Positions 7,257 through 17,397 of a DNA stretch of 64,000 bases are shown in pieces. A model generated the notes under the pieces. It made no database searches. It saw only the letters and a program-made list of their open reading frames with translations, and was not told the DNA's origin. The position numbers and the translations under genes were made by a program. This DNA comes from Paenibacillus aceris (GTDB lineage: Bacteria; Bacillota; Bacilli; Paenibacillales; NBRC-103111), in NCBI RefSeq assembly GCF_017874035.1, contig NZ_JAGGKV010000007.1, positions 186,001 through 250,000 on the forward strand. The letters run 5' to 3'. The first letter of the stretch is position 1. Each line of letters opens with the position of its first letter.

Positions 7257-8192
7257 TTAGGTATAGAGCTGAACGATTTTTTCAGCTTTTTCTTTAATAG
7301 CTGCCGCCAGATGAGCGGGCTCAAGAATCCGCATGCCGGGACCGAAGCCAAGCAGCATATTGTGGAGCCATGGCTCATCCGGCTGCTGGGCGGTAATCAT
7401 CATGGAGCCGTCCGCCTGATAAGCGATCTGCTTCGGTTGGAAATAATCTTCAACCTGCGCCTGAATACTCTGCTGCGCATGCAGCACCATGGTGATCAGG
7501 GTAGAGGGATCCCTTTTGCCCCAGCCGTAGTGGAACGGTTCTATAGCTTCTGCTCTTCGTTCAAACGTATCGGAAAGCACCTCAATTTCCTTCATGCGGG
7601 ATAGCCGGAAAATACGAAAATCTTGACGAAGCAGGCAGTAACCGTACATATACCAGCCAAATCCCTTGGCTACGATGCTCATAGGCTCCGCTGCGCGAAC
7701 GGATTGTTCACTTTGGGAAGAAATATATTGAAAAGAGATCTGCTTCGATTCTTTAATCGCGCCTCGGAGTACTGTCAACTTTTCCTTATCCTCGCTGCCT
7801 CGGCGCCATGGGTTCATATCAATGATGAGCTGATCATCCAGCCTGGCTGCCGTGTTTTGCTCCGATTTGGCCACGAGCGCTCCGACCTTATCGAGCAGGT
7901 TGCCGATTTCCTGGTCGCCGACCGTGGATCGGATCCCTTTTAGCCCGACGATGATGGATTGCAGCTCTTCCAGCGACAGGAATTGGCGCTCCAACCGGTA
8001 CTGATCCATAATTTCATACCCGCCGCTTAACCCGGCAAAGGATACGACAGGGATCCCAGCTTGATTAATGGCTTCCACGTCCCGGTATATGGTTCGCAAA
8101 GACACTTCAAAACGGTCCGAGAGCTCCTTGGCGCTTATTCTTCTACGATTTAATAGCAGCATGGTAATGGCAAGCAAACGGTCGATTTTCAA
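7257..8192 (-). CDS. YafY-type transcription regulator (HTH + WYL domain)
   Basis: The 311-residue protein begins with a DeoR/HTH_11-type helix-turn-helix (RRRISAKELSDRFEVSLRTI, YRDVEAINQAG). It then has a WYL domain with the GWYMYGYCLLRQDFRIFRLSR block, and a C-terminal WCX-like extension. WYL regulators bind nucleic acids or nucleotide ligands and often control DNA-damage or defence genes. The start is a TTG just after GAGGTG. It begins 9 nt after the NUDIX gene stop and is followed by DinB, so NUDIX-WYL-DinB likely form an operon. Confidence 0.88.
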   Translation of the reverse strand: MKIDRLLAITMLLLNRRRISAKELSDRFEVSLRTIYRDVEAINQAGIPVVSFAGLSGGYEIMDQYRLERQFLSLEELQSIIVGLKGIRSTVGDQEIGNLLDKVGALVAKSEQNTAARLDDQLIIDMNPWRRGSEDKEKLTVLRGAIKESKQISFQYISSQSEQSVRAAEPMSIVAKGFGWYMYGYCLLRQDFRIFRLSRMKEIEVLSDTFERRAEAIEPFHYGWGKRDPSTLITMVLHAQQSIQAQVEDYFQPKQIAYQADGSMMITAQQPDEPWLHNMLLGFGPGMRILEPAHLAAAIKEKAEKIVQLYT

Positions 8193-8201
8193 AAAAACAC
8201 C

Positions 8202-8753
8202 TCACTGATTCAAATACGTTTCATTCGCAAAACCTTGTCCGGTGAGAAGGTTAATGGCATGTTCAAGAATGGTTCTATCCCGTAAAACCATAAATTTAGC
8301 TGAATAACGATGGCATTTCAACAGAGAATCATTCATTGCCTCTAATGCTTGATCCAGCGTCATCCAAGCTGCCGACATTCCCAGCCGCAGCTCATTCTCC
8401 GTAAGCGTCGGCGCACTGGAAAGATGATGCGCTTTGGCTATATAGCAGTAGGAAAGCTGCATAAAACCATTGCGGTTCTTATGCTCCTCAATAATGCCTA
8501 ACGCATGCGTAATTTCTGCGCCATATCCGGTTTCTTCCTTGATTTCACGTAAAAAGGCCGCCTCCGGTTGTTCGCTATTCTCGATCCCGCCGCCAGGCAG
8601 CTTGTACAGATCAGACTCTGACATGTACATCATCGCGACATGCATCTGGTTATCGATCAAAATGCCCCTCGACGCATAGCGAGATACCCGATCCATAAAT
8701 TGCGGCTCGCCGCCCAGCATATCGCTGTCCGTTATTCGTTTGATCACTTGCAT
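8202..8753 (-). CDS. NUDIX hydrolase
   Basis: The protein (about 183 residues) contains a complete NUDIX box starting at GGGIENSEQPEAAFLREIKE and closing with ETGY; the REIKEE core carries the metal-binding glutamates. It likely hydrolyses a nucleoside diphosphate linked to another group; the substrate is not predictable. An upstream GTG at 8762 lies within the AGGTGATCC ribosome binding site, so I chose the ATG at 8753. It is first in the probable operon with the WYL regulator and DinB protein. Confidence 0.87.
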   Translation of the reverse strand: MQVIKRITDSDMLGGEPQFMDRVSRYASRGILIDNQMHVAMMYMSESDLYKLPGGGIENSEQPEAAFLREIKEETGYGAEITHALGIIEEHKNRNGFMQLSYCYIAKAHHLSSAPTLTENELRLGMSAAWMTLDQALEAMNDSLLKCHRYSAKFMVLRDRTILEHAINLLTGQGFANETYLNQ

Positions 8754-8879
8754 GAGGATCACCTGCCTTATTTAGAAGAGCGGAAAAGACCCGCTGGAAT
8801 GTATTCCAAAAATACCCACACAAAGAGTATAGTATAACACAGGTAGTCATGTCTCGAATCTTACAGGAGGCGATCAAAA

Positions 8880-10329
8880 TTGTCTGAAAAAACCGGAGGA
8901 TTGGATTGTAGAAGCCGATATCACTACTTTGCAAAAAGCGATGGAAGAGGGTGAAATCCGTGCTGCCGAGCTGGTTGCTTTATATGTAAAAAGGATTGAA
9001 AAGTACAACAAGCACATTAACGCAGTATTGGAAATCAATCCGGATGCGCTCCAAATTGCGCAAGAGCTTGATGATGAACGCCAAAAGCAAGGAAGCCGAG
9101 GGCCGCTGCATGGCATCCCGATCCTGCTTAAAGATAATATCGATACAGGTGACCGCATGCATACGAGTGCGGGGTCATTGGCCCTAGCGCAATCAATTGC
9201 AGCGGAAGATGCTTTCATTGCCGCCCAGCTGCGGGAATCCGGAGCTGTACTGCTAGGAAAGGTAAATATGACGGAATGGGCCAATTTCATGTCTGGGCCG
9301 ATGCCATCGGGCTATAGTTCCAGAGGCGGGCAAGTCTTGAACCCATATGGCCCGGGACGGTTCGAGGTTGGCGGGTCCAGTTCAGGATCCGGCGCTGCGA
9401 CCGCAGCCAGCTTTGCAGCAGCAGCAATCGGGACGGAAACATCCGGCTCTATTGTGAACCCTGCTCATCATAACAGCTTGGTCGGCCTAAAGCCGACTGT
9501 GGGGTTGCTCAGCCGTACCGGCATCATTCCGATCTCTCATTCGCAGGACACGCCGGGGCCGATGACACGAACAGTTACCGATGCGGCACTGCTGCTTGGC
9601 GCGCTGACTGGCGTTGATGCACGGGACCCATTGAGTCTGGCCGGTGAAGAGAACGATCACATACAGGTTGACTATACAACCTTTCTCGATGCCAAAAGCC
9701 TTCAAGGCGCAAGAATCGGCATTCCCCGATGGTTTTATAAGGATTTGAATGACGAGGCGCGACTTATTGCCGAAAATGCCATCCATGTGCTGCGTGAGCA
9801 GGGTGCGGTTGTGATTGACCCTGTATCGCTTCCATGCGAGCAGGCGGAATGGAATTATGAGGTGCTGCGCTATGAATTCAAAAAGGACCTCAACGACTAT
9901 TTAGCCAAGCTCGATGCCTCTGTCCCTGTGCATGCTTTACAGGAGGTCATTGCATTTAATAGCGAACACGCAGAGAAGGCTCTGGTCTATGGACAAAATA
10001 CACTGATTTGGTCGGAAGAAACAAGCGGTACGCTGACGGAGGAGGAATATCTCCGCAATTTGGCTCATTATCAGGAGCTTACCCGTGCCCGCGGCATTGA
10101 TCTTGTGCTCGCAGAGCATCAGTTGGATGCGCTGTTTTTTCCTGGCGATGAAGGCTATGACATTGCTGCTCGTGCAGGCTATCCGCTGCTGAACGTACCT
10201 GCCGGCTATACAGCTGAAGGGCCGATGGGCGTGATGTTTTCCGCAGGGGCTTTCAGCGAGGGAAAACTGCTGGCCTTGGCGTATGCTTTTGAGCAGGCGA
10301 CGAAATATCGTCGGCCTCCTATTTTGTAA
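8880..10329 (+). CDS. Amidase-signature enzyme with a probable 5' frameshift
   Basis: The main frame (readable from the TTG at 8929, 466 codons) is an amidase-signature hydrolase: the catalytic Lys is in HGIPILLKDN, followed by the Gly/Ser-rich GGSSSGSGAA and ETSGSIVNPA with the cis-Ser and nucleophile Ser. That frame has no ribosome binding site at 8929, yet reads sensibly upstream (PEDWIVEADITTL). An AGGAGG at 8865-8870 points to a TTG at 8880 in another frame. Dropping one A from the A6 run at 8887-8892 joins them as MSEKPEDWIVEADI. So either an indel (biological or sequencing) or slippage affects the start. Substrate unknown; gatA-type genes are absent nearby. Confidence 0.82.
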
Positions 10330-10403
10330 GACATCTGACTCTCGCATACATCTTGGAAAAATTTGAAATAATAAGCCGTATTCAAATCCAAGATTAAGGG
10401 AGT

Positions 10404-11240
10404 ATGATGATTCACATGTTTCAAAAAAGCGCTAAAATAGCCCTGTACACAGCGGTGATCGGCCTGCTTCTGGGCTGTCTATCCTTCGGGGGACAGGGCG
10501 CGGTCCAAGCGGCAAATAACGAAGAGCTATCCCCTCCACCGCCTGCCCAGCAGGGGCAGCTCATCCAGACCCGCGAGATTGACGTGACCGGTGATGGAGT
10601 GCGGGATAATGTGGCCCTCATCGGTTCGAAGATGGACATGAATAGTCCTTACTATGACAAACTTTTCATTGTAGTAACGAGCCCAGGTCAAACCCAGGTC
10701 GTTATCCCTCTGCAAGGGGGCTATAATCCGAACATGCAGTTCTGCGATTTTATCGGGGAGAAACTGCCTCAAATTTACGTCTCCGCGGAAAACGGAGGAA
10801 GCGGCGGGTTATCGACCTTTTATATGTATTCGCTGAAAAATAATGTACCGACGGCGATCCCACTGCCTGCGCCGCTACGCGTCTACGCCACGTTTAAGGA
10901 TAACTATGTGGTGCAAATGAAGATCGAAGAGACCGGGAAATCGTTCAAAATCGACATTAAAGACCGGAAAGACGACTACGAGCAGTTCGGCGTGTATCAA
11001 AACGGCAAGGTCGTCAAACCGATTATTGTCAACGTAGATACCTACAGCCTCTTGATACCAGTGGATAAGAAGGGCGATGGCAATTGTGAGCTGAAGGGTG
11101 TGCAGCGAATTACCGGTATTGCCAACGCGGATACACTCGGCTACGTTACCTCCGTATGGAAATGGAAGAAAGGCAGATGGATACTTAAAGAGTCTGCTGT
11201 TGTCAAGACCTATTCGTACAACAACCGCCTAGAGCATTAA
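10404..11240 (+). CDS. Exported protein with VCBS-like motif, unknown function
   Basis: The 278-residue protein has an N-terminal signal (charged start, hydrophobic run LYTAVIGLLLGCLSFGG, possible type I site AVQA-A). The LLGC could also be read as a weak lipobox. The mature part has DVTGDGVRDNVAL, similar to the Ca-binding loop of VCBS/FG-GAP repeats. The rest looks beta-rich. Three ATGs are possible (10404, 10407, 10416); the AAGGGAG at 10396-10402 best fits 10407. A strong terminator follows. I cannot assign a function. Confidence 0.75.
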   Translation: MMIHMFQKSAKIALYTAVIGLLLGCLSFGGQGAVQAANNEELSPPPPAQQGQLIQTREIDVTGDGVRDNVALIGSKMDMNSPYYDKLFIVVTSPGQTQVVIPLQGGYNPNMQFCDFIGEKLPQIYVSAENGGSGGLSTFYMYSLKNNVPTAIPLPAPLRVYATFKDNYVVQMKIEETGKSFKIDIKDRKDDYEQFGVYQNGKVVKPIIVNVDTYSLLIPVDKKGDGNCELKGVQRITGIANADTLGYVTSVWKWKKGRWILKESAVVKTYSYNNRLEH

Positions 11241-11246
11241 TCTAAA

Positions 11247-11297
11247 AAGACCGCCATGTTAAGGAGCCTATTCTCCCGATTTGGCGGTCTTCTTGTT
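11247..11297. terminator. Rho-independent terminator with an inner hairpin
   Basis: AAGACCGCCA (11247-11256) pairs with TGGCGGTCTT (11282-11291), enclosing a smaller GGAG/CTCC stem, then TCTTGTTGT. It lies between convergent genes. Confidence 0.8.
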
Positions 11298-11319
11298 GTG
11301 AGGCTATGACTTGCGGTGT

Positions 11320-12549
11320 TTAGACCCAGTTGCCTTTGCGGAACAAAGGCTCGCGCGACCCGTCGTCAGATAAGCCATCGATTTCCATGTCGGCTGAGCC
11401 AATCATGAAATCGACGTGGATTAAGCTTTTATTAAAACCATTCTGAGCAAGTTCTTCAGCACTCATGGCAGTTCCGCCCTCAATTGTGAAAGGATAGGAG
11501 TTACCTAACGCAATGTGGCAGGATGCATTCTCATCGAATAAGGTATTGTAATAAATCAAACCGGAGTTTGAAATCGGCGAATCAAACGGCACGAGCGCGA
11601 CTTCGCCCAAATAACGAGCGCCTTCGTCCATATCGAGCATTTTGTTCAATACTTCTTGCCCTACTTCGGCGGTCGCTTCTATGACTTTGCCGTTCTCGAA
11701 TGTGAGCGTAAATCGATCGATGAGAGAGCCTTGATAGCTCAAAGGCAGCGTGCTGCGTACGGTTCCGTTCGTACCTGTTTTGGCAGGCATGGTGAACACT
11801 TCTTCGGTCGGGATGTTCGGAATGAAGAATGTGCCGCTTTCGGTTTCGCTCCCTGCGGCAACCCATTGGTGCTTGGGCGCAAGCTCTATGTACAGATCCG
11901 TGCCTTCTGCTTTGAAATGAAGCTGTTTGTACTTCTTGCTGTTCAGCATGTTTTGTTTATCGGTCAAAGTCTTAATGTGCTGATTCCATGCGGCAACCGG
12001 ATCTTCTTTGTCCACGCGGGTAAGTTTAAAAATCTGCTCCCAAAGCTTATGAATGCGCTCAGCTTCGCCCAAATTCGGAAATACCTTAGCGGACCATTCC
12101 GCTGTAGGATAGGAAACCATCAACCAGCTGACTTTATTGTTGCGCATATAGTTTAGGAATCCCTCACGCGCTGTAGCTGCGGTTTTGCTGGAAATGGCCA
12201 CACGCTCAGGGTCTACATCTTTAAGCAAATCAGAATTCGGCGCATAAATTTGTAAAAAGGCTGCGCCGTTCTTGGCCATTTCTTCAAGGCCGTTAGCCCG
12301 CCACATCGGGTACTCACGAAGTGTGGACTCCGGGGCGTGTTTTAGACGCAGTGCCTTCACTTCATCGTCATCCCAATCAATGACGACGTCTTTGGCGCCT
12401 GCATCGTACGCTTTTTTAGTCAACTTCCTCACGAAGTCCGCACATGAAATCGGTGTCATAATAACGACCGTTTGATCTTTTTGTACGTTTAATCCAACAC
12501 GAATTGCAAGTTCTGCGTATTTATCCAAATAATGCTCAAATGTCTCCAT
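11320..12549 (-). CDS. M29-family aminopeptidase (AmpS-like)
   Basis: This 409-residue protein is of full family length. It shows M29 features such as the N-terminal YAELAIRVGLNVQKDQTVVI, VSYPTAEWSAKVFP, GTNGTVRSTLPLSYQG, and the metal-binding C-terminal region with GEVALVPFDSPISNSGLIYY, FDENASCHIALGNSYPF and HVDFMIGS. M29 enzymes are cobalt- or zinc-activated cytosolic aminopeptidases of broad specificity. The ATG has AAAGGAG upstream. It is divergent from glnS with about 80 bp between and seems to be a single gene. Confidence 0.92.
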   Translation of the reverse strand: METFEHYLDKYAELAIRVGLNVQKDQTVVIMTPISCADFVRKLTKKAYDAGAKDVVIDWDDDEVKALRLKHAPESTLREYPMWRANGLEEMAKNGAAFLQIYAPNSDLLKDVDPERVAISSKTAATAREGFLNYMRNNKVSWLMVSYPTAEWSAKVFPNLGEAERIHKLWEQIFKLTRVDKEDPVAAWNQHIKTLTDKQNMLNSKKYKQLHFKAEGTDLYIELAPKHQWVAAGSETESGTFFIPNIPTEEVFTMPAKTGTNGTVRSTLPLSYQGSLIDRFTLTFENGKVIEATAEVGQEVLNKMLDMDEGARYLGEVALVPFDSPISNSGLIYYNTLFDENASCHIALGNSYPFTIEGGTAMSAEELAQNGFNKSLIHVDFMIGSADMEIDGLSDDGSREPLFRKGNWV

Positions 12550-12633
12550 CGCTCGGGCTCCTTTATATTTTAGTAACTTTTAGTGTATGATAGAAAATAA
12601 AACTTTAACCATTGGGAGAAAGGCTGGCACAAT

Positions 12634-14295
12634 ATGGAAACGAAGACTCCAACGAGCACCCCGTCCAATTTCATTAAGAATATTGTAATCGAAGATTTGA
12701 ATTCAGGCAAAGTCAGCCAGATCGTAACCCGATTCCCACCAGAGCCGAACGGATACCTTCATATAGGGCATGCGAAGTCAATTGTTCTAAATTTTGAATT
12801 GGCGGATGAGTTCAAAGGGCTAACGAATCTCCGCTTTGATGATACGAATCCTGTCAAGGAAGATACGGAGTATGTGGAATCCATTAAATCTGATGTCGAG
12901 TGGCTTGGTTTTAAATGGGACGGTCTCTTCTTTGCTTCGAATTATTTCGAGGAAATGTATAACCGTGCGGTGATTTTAATTCGCAAGGGATTGGCCTACG
13001 TAGATGACCAAACAGCGGATCAAATTCGTGAAAGCCGTGGTACATTGACCGCGCCCGGTACCAACAGCCCGCACCGTGACCGCAGCGTGGAAGAAAACAT
13101 CGCGTTGTTCGAACGTATGCGCGCAGGGGAATTCAAAGATGGCGAACGCGTGCTTCGCGCGAAGATCGACATGTCCTCGCCGAATATCAACTTCCGTGAT
13201 CCGGTGATCTATCGTGTGGTTCATGCGCACCATCATAATACGGGGGATGCTTGGTGTATTTACCCGATGTACGCTTACGCTCATCCGATTGAGGATGCAA
13301 TTGAAGGCGTCACGCATTCCATCTGTACGTTGGAGTTCGAGGATCAACGCCCCTTCTACGATTGGGTGATCCGCGAGTGCGAAATGCCAAATGTTCCGAG
13401 ACAGTATGAATTTGCACGTTTGAATCTCACGAACACGGTGATGAGCAAAAGAAAACTGAAACAGCTCGTGGACGAGAAAGCCGTTGACGGTTGGGACGAT
13501 CCGCGGATGCCGACCATTTCCGGACTGCGCCGCAGAGGCTTTACGGCAGAAGCGATTCGCAATTTCGCCCGTGAAATCGGTGTTGCCCGCAGCAACAGCA
13601 CAGTCGATGCGAAGATGCTGGATCATTTTATCCGCGAGGATTTGAAATTGAAGGCGCTCCGCACGATGGGGATTCTCAATCCGCTCAAAGTGGTCATCAC
13701 CAACTATCCGGAGGATGGCGTTGAGATGCTGGATGCCGAGAACAACTCGGAGAACCCTGAAATGGGCCATCGCCAAATTCCATTTTCCCGTGAGATCTAC
13801 ATCGAGCAAGAAGACTTCATGGAAAATCCGCCGAACAAATATTTCCGTTTATTTCCCGGCAATGAAGTGCGCCTGAAGAATGCATACTTCATCAAATGCA
13901 ACGATTTCGTCAAGGACGACAACGGCAAAGTGATCGAGCTTCACTGCACGTATGATGTGGAGACGAAAAGCGGCAGCGGCTTTACAGGCCGTAAAGTGAA
14001 AGGCACGATCCACTGGGTAGATGCGAAAAGCGCCGTACCTGCGGAGTTCCGCCTGTATGAGCCGCTCATTCTGGATGATCAAGAGGACGAGAATGCCTCC
14101 TTCTTGGAAAACTTGAACCCGAACTCGCTGCAAATCGTGCAAGGGTTCGTGGAAGCGGGCATGAAAGAAGCGAAGCCGCATGATAAATTCCAGTTTTTCC
14201 GCCACGGCTACTTCAACGTAGATCCGAAGTATACGACAAGCGAGAAACTTGTGTTTAACCTGATTGTTTCGCTGAAGAGTTCGTTTGAAGTGTAA
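12634..14295 (+). CDS. glnS: Glutaminyl-tRNA synthetase
   Basis: The 553-residue class I synthetase has the HIGH motif in [15 protein letters not shown] near residue 40 and the KMSKS-equivalent VMSKRK. The C-terminal anticodon-binding beta-barrels include [14 protein letters not shown] and [16 protein letters not shown]. Length and motifs fit GlnS rather than GltX. GlnS is not universal in Bacillota, many of which use GltX plus GatCAB, so its presence says something about this lineage's glutamine-tRNA route. GGGAGAAAGG lies upstream, and a strong terminator follows. Confidence 0.96.
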   Translation: METKTPTSTPSNFIKNIVIEDLNSGKVSQIVTRFPPEPNGYLHIGHAKSIVLNFELADEFKGLTNLRFDDTNPVKEDTEYVESIKSDVEWLGFKWDGLFFASNYFEEMYNRAVILIRKGLAYVDDQTADQIRESRGTLTAPGTNSPHRDRSVEENIALFERMRAGEFKDGERVLRAKIDMSSPNINFRDPVIYRVVHAHHHNTGDAWCIYPMYAYAHPIEDAIEGVTHSICTLEFEDQRPFYDWVIRECEMPNVPRQYEFARLNLTNTVMSKRKLKQLVDEKAVDGWDDPRMPTISGLRRRGFTAEAIRNFAREIGVARSNSTVDAKMLDHFIREDLKLKALRTMGILNPLKVVITNYPEDGVEMLDAENNSENPEMGHRQIPFSREIYIEQEDFMENPPNKYFRLFPGNEVRLKNAYFIKCNDFVKDDNGKVIELHCTYDVETKSGSGFTGRKVKGTIHWVDAKSAVPAEFRLYEPLILDDQEDENASFLENLNPNSLQIVQGFVEAGMKEAKPHDKFQFFRHGYFNVDPKYTTSEKLVFNLIVSLKSSFEV

Positions 14296-14332
14296 TGTTT
14301 GAGGGTAAATGTTAGAGGGAATTATTAGGGGG

Positions 14333-14362
14333 AAATCCTAGCTTAGGCTAGGATTTTTTTTG
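14333..14362 (+). terminator. Terminator of glnS
   Basis: AAATCCTAGC (14333-14342), loop TTAG and GCTAGGATTT with an eight-T run form a textbook terminator. Confidence 0.92.
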
Positions 14363-14489
14363 TTTTGTTTGGGTGTTGGGAGGGGGGGAGTGAGAGCAAG
14401 AGACCACATTTCCGCAAATTATTAATTTTTTGTTCACAAATATCCAGTATGATGGAGTCATAGATCCTATGTTCAGGGGAGTGTGCCGT

Positions 14490-15194
14490 GTGAAAACTGT
14501 TTTGGTGGTAGATGATGATCAGAATATATGCCGCATCACGAAGCTGTATTTGGAGAAAAGCGGCTACGCGGTAGTGACCGCAAATGACGGCGAGCAGGCA
14601 CTCACGCAGTTTGAGCAGCTGCAGCCCGACTTCATCGTGCTGGATATTATGCTGCCGAAGCGGGACGGCTGGTCGGTGTGCAAGAAGATCCGCGCGATGA
14701 GCGATGTGCCGGTTCTGATGCTGACAGCCAGAGGGCACGTGGATGAGCGGATTGAAGGTTTGCAAATGGGAGCGGACGATTATTTGGTCAAGCCTTTTGA
14801 CCCGAACGAGTTGGTCGCGCGTGTGACGACGATACTCCGTCGAACGTTGACTCGGACAGAAGCGGCGTCTCCCTCTCATATTTATGAAATCGGCAGTCTG
14901 CGCGTAGACGCGCTGTCCCACGACGTTACTGTGGAGGGCCAACTTGTCGCATTGCCCAAAAAAGAGTACGAGCTGCTGCTGTTTTTCATGCGCAATCCGA
15001 ATCAAGTGTTCACTCGGGAAGACCTCATTGCCAAGATTTGGGGCTGGGATTTTGAGGGAGAGGACCGCGTTGTGGACTTATATATTAAACGTTTGAGACA
15101 GAAGCTCAAAGCGCTCACGGAAAGAAAAGTGGACTGGAATATTCGGACGGTTTGGGGTATCGGCTACAAGTTCGAGGGACCTGATGCATGCTGA
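14490..15194 (+). CDS. OmpR/PhoB-family response regulator
   Basis: The receiver domain starts at KTVLVVDDDQNICRI; the phosphoacceptor Asp is in DFIVLDIMLPKRDGW and the switch Lys in DYLVKPFDP. A winged-helix DNA-binding domain follows (LPKKEYELLLFFMRNPNQVF ... RVVDLYIKRLRQKL). The open frame goes further upstream, but the GTG at 14490 has AGGGGAG 8 nt upstream and gives the normal 234-residue length. It overlaps the next gene, a sensor kinase, by 7 nt, so the two form a translationally coupled pair. Confidence 0.93.
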   Translation: MKTVLVVDDDQNICRITKLYLEKSGYAVVTANDGEQALTQFEQLQPDFIVLDIMLPKRDGWSVCKKIRAMSDVPVLMLTARGHVDERIEGLQMGADDYLVKPFDPNELVARVTTILRRTLTRTEAASPSHIYEIGSLRVDALSHDVTVEGQLVALPKKEYELLLFFMRNPNQVFTREDLIAKIWGWDFEGEDRVVDLYIKRLRQKLKALTERKVDWNIRTVWGIGYKFEGPDAC

Positions 15195-16606
15195 ACTCCT
15201 TTTACCGCAAGCTATTATTTATTTACATGTCCATTACCATTGTGTCGATTTTGGCAATTTCGGGCACGATCGGCTACTCCATGAAACAGAAGACGTATGA
15301 CCGCAGCGAAAAGCTCCTGCTGGAAAAGGTCGTGCAAGTCGATGAACTGGCCAAGGAGCTGTTCGATGGGTCCACACTGCTCAAGGACTTCCGTAAGCAA
15401 ATAAGCGCAATAGAGAAATCGTCTAACGTTCGCGTAGCTCTCATTAAGCATCCTAAAGTAAATTTGGATAAAATCCAGGCGATCGGCGAGTCCCCGGCAC
15501 GCAAAGAATGGGTCGACAAGGTGCTGGCGGGGAATCAGGTGACGGTGCGGAGCAATTTTACCCAAAACAGTACGGTAAAAATGCTGATTGTCGGGCGGCC
15601 TGTGCTGCAGGAGAACCGCGTGGTCGGGGCTATTTTTCTGTATACGCCAATTATGGATATTCAAGGGACGATCAACGATATCAACCGGGCGATCTATGTT
15701 TCGGCGATATCGGTCGCGCTGCTCGCGATGGCTGTGCTGTACTTTGTTTCGCGGCATTTTGTGAAACCGATTCAGCTCATGAGCAAGACGGCGGAGGCGC
15801 TGGCTTTGGGGGATTTTAGCGGAAGGGTCCCTGTCAGGGGGAAGGACGAAATTGCCTCGTTGTCAGGATCGCTGAATCGTATGGCAGGTAAATTGCAGAA
15901 GGTCGAAGAGGGACGCAAACGTTTTCTCTCCGAAATATCCCATGAACTGCGAACACCGCTCACGACTATTCGAGCTTCACTGCAGGGAATAACAGATGGC
16001 GTTGTAGAGCCGGAGGATGCGAAAGAGTTCATTCAGGTTTCCCTTCAGGAAACATTGCGGCTGAGCAGCTTAGTGGATGATTTGCTGGAGCTGTCGTCTT
16101 TTGAAGAGAAGCAGGTTAAGCTAAGCTTTCAACCAATGGACGTGTCCGAGGTCATAAGTCTCGTCGTCACTCAGCTGAAAATGAAAGCCAAATCCAAACA
16201 GATTGAACTGAACTCGGATGCCGAAGCGCCGTACATGGTGCATGGGGATGCCGACCGGCTGAGACAGGTATTCATCAATTTGCTGGATAACGCCATTAAT
16301 CATATTTCAGAGGGTTCAGAGGCGGGAATTCGGGTGAAAGCGGTCAGAAACGAGCGTTGGATTGAAGTATGGGATAATGGTCAGGGGATTGCGCCTGAGA
16401 AGCTGCCGCATCTATTTGATCGCTTCTATAAAGCGGATGAAAGCCGTAATCGCTCCGGTGCGGGCCTAGGTTTGACGATTTGCAAACATATCATAGAAGC
16501 CCATAACGGTTCTATAAGGGTAGAGTCCAAGCTTGGGACGGGGACGGTTTTTAAAATATTTTTGCCGGCTGCGTCGGATTCGCCCCATGACAAACTTATG
16601 ACATAA
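15188..16606 (+). CDS. HAMP-containing sensor histidine kinase
   Basis: This 472-residue kinase has a membrane segment at about 8-28, an extracellular sensor part (about 30-165), a second membrane segment (about 168-190), HAMP, a HisKA domain with the phosphoacceptor His in SEISHELRTPLTTI, and a HATPase domain (DNAINHI, WDNGQGIAPEKL, GAGLGLTICKHI). It resembles BaeS/CssS-type envelope-stress kinases but the signal is not predictable. It ends 60 bp before a secreted repeat-protein gene, which may be its target. Confidence 0.93.
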   Translation: MLNSFYRKLLFIYMSITIVSILAISGTIGYSMKQKTYDRSEKLLLEKVVQVDELAKELFDGSTLLKDFRKQISAIEKSSNVRVALIKHPKVNLDKIQAIGESPARKEWVDKVLAGNQVTVRSNFTQNSTVKMLIVGRPVLQENRVVGAIFLYTPIMDIQGTINDINRAIYVSAISVALLAMAVLYFVSRHFVKPIQLMSKTAEALALGDFSGRVPVRGKDEIASLSGSLNRMAGKLQKVEEGRKRFLSEISHELRTPLTTIRASLQGITDGVVEPEDAKEFIQVSLQETLRLSSLVDDLLELSSFEEKQVKLSFQPMDVSEVISLVVTQLKMKAKSKQIELNSDAEAPYMVHGDADRLRQVFINLLDNAINHISEGSEAGIRVKAVRNERWIEVWDNGQGIAPEKLPHLFDRFYKADESRNRSGAGLGLTICKHIIEAHNGSIRVESKLGTGTVFKIFLPAASDSPHDKLMT

Positions 16607-16622
16607 TTATCCGTTAAGATAG

Positions 16623-16655
16623 GGTTCGTAAGGTAAACATAACCATAGACGAACC
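16623..16655. promoter_or_regulatory. Inverted repeat upstream of the secreted repeat protein
   Basis: GGTTCGT and ACGAACC flank a 19-bp centre just before the AAGGAG of the next gene. It may be a regulator site or an mRNA hairpin; there is no other support. Confidence 0.35.
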
Positions 16656-16669
16656 AAGGAGTGATACTT

Positions 16670-17386
16670 ATGTTGAAAAAATTAACAGGACTAGCGTTGG
16701 TAGGTGCGATTGCATTAACCGTTCCGGTGGCGGCATTCGCGGCGGAGACGCAAGGGAGCACTTTCCATCCTTTGAAACAATTGCTGCAGGAGAAAGCGCA
16801 AGCTTTTGGCTTATCGACCGATGGTAAAACGAACGAACAAATCAAAGCCGATCTGAAAACGGCAAGTGCAGCCAAACGCATCGAGCACTTGAACAAAGCG
16901 GCAGCGAAGCTGGGCATCGCTACGGACGGCAAAACGGCCGAACAGCTGAAAGCCGATATCCAGGCAGCCGTACTGGTAAAACTGCAAGCAAAAGCGACTA
17001 AGCTGGGCATAAGTACGGATGGGAAAACGAACAAAGAACTGAAAGAGGCGCTGAAAGCGGCTGCACAAACAAAACTGCAAGCAAAAGCGTCTAAGCTCGG
17101 CGTAAGTACAGAAGGCAAAACGAATAAAGAGATCAGAGAAGCGCTGAAAGCAGCGGAATTGTCGAAACTGCAAGCGAAAGCAACTGCGGCAGGCATCGCA
17201 ACCGACGGCAAAACAGCAAAAGAGATCCGCGCAGCGCTCAAGGCAGGTAAAGATGCGAAGAAATCCGCTGCTTTGAACAAAAAAGCCGAGAAATTGGGCA
17301 TTTCTACGGAAGGCAAAACGGCCGAGCAGGTTTTTGCGGAAGTGGAAAGCGCGCTGAAAGCGAAATGGGAGAAAGCGGCGAAATAA
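16670..17386 (+). CDS. Secreted Ala/Lys-rich protein with six 31/35-residue repeats
   Basis: Translation from the ATG at 16670 (AAGGAG 8 nt upstream; the in-frame GTG at 16661 overlaps that site) gives a signal peptide (KKLTGLALVGAIALTVPVAAFA) and six repeats. Each starts GISTDGKTNKEL-like and ends in a helical KLQAKATKL-like stretch. Four units are 31 residues apart or shorter and two are 35. The motif resembles short helical repeats in other Bacillota secreted proteins of unknown role. It is highly basic and probably wall-associated. The two-component system immediately upstream may control it. Confidence 0.82.
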   Translation: MLKKLTGLALVGAIALTVPVAAFAAETQGSTFHPLKQLLQEKAQAFGLSTDGKTNEQIKADLKTASAAKRIEHLNKAAAKLGIATDGKTAEQLKADIQAAVLVKLQAKATKLGISTDGKTNKELKEALKAAAQTKLQAKASKLGVSTEGKTNKEIREALKAAELSKLQAKATAAGIATDGKTAKEIRAALKAGKDAKKSAALNKKAEKLGISTEGKTAEQVFAEVESALKAKWEKAAK

Positions 17387-17397
17387 GTTGGGTGAAA

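Noticed and set aside
12976..13809. Long minus-strand ORF inside glnS
   Set aside because: It is the antisense reading of a well-supported synthetase gene and has no protein-like motifs or ribosome binding site.
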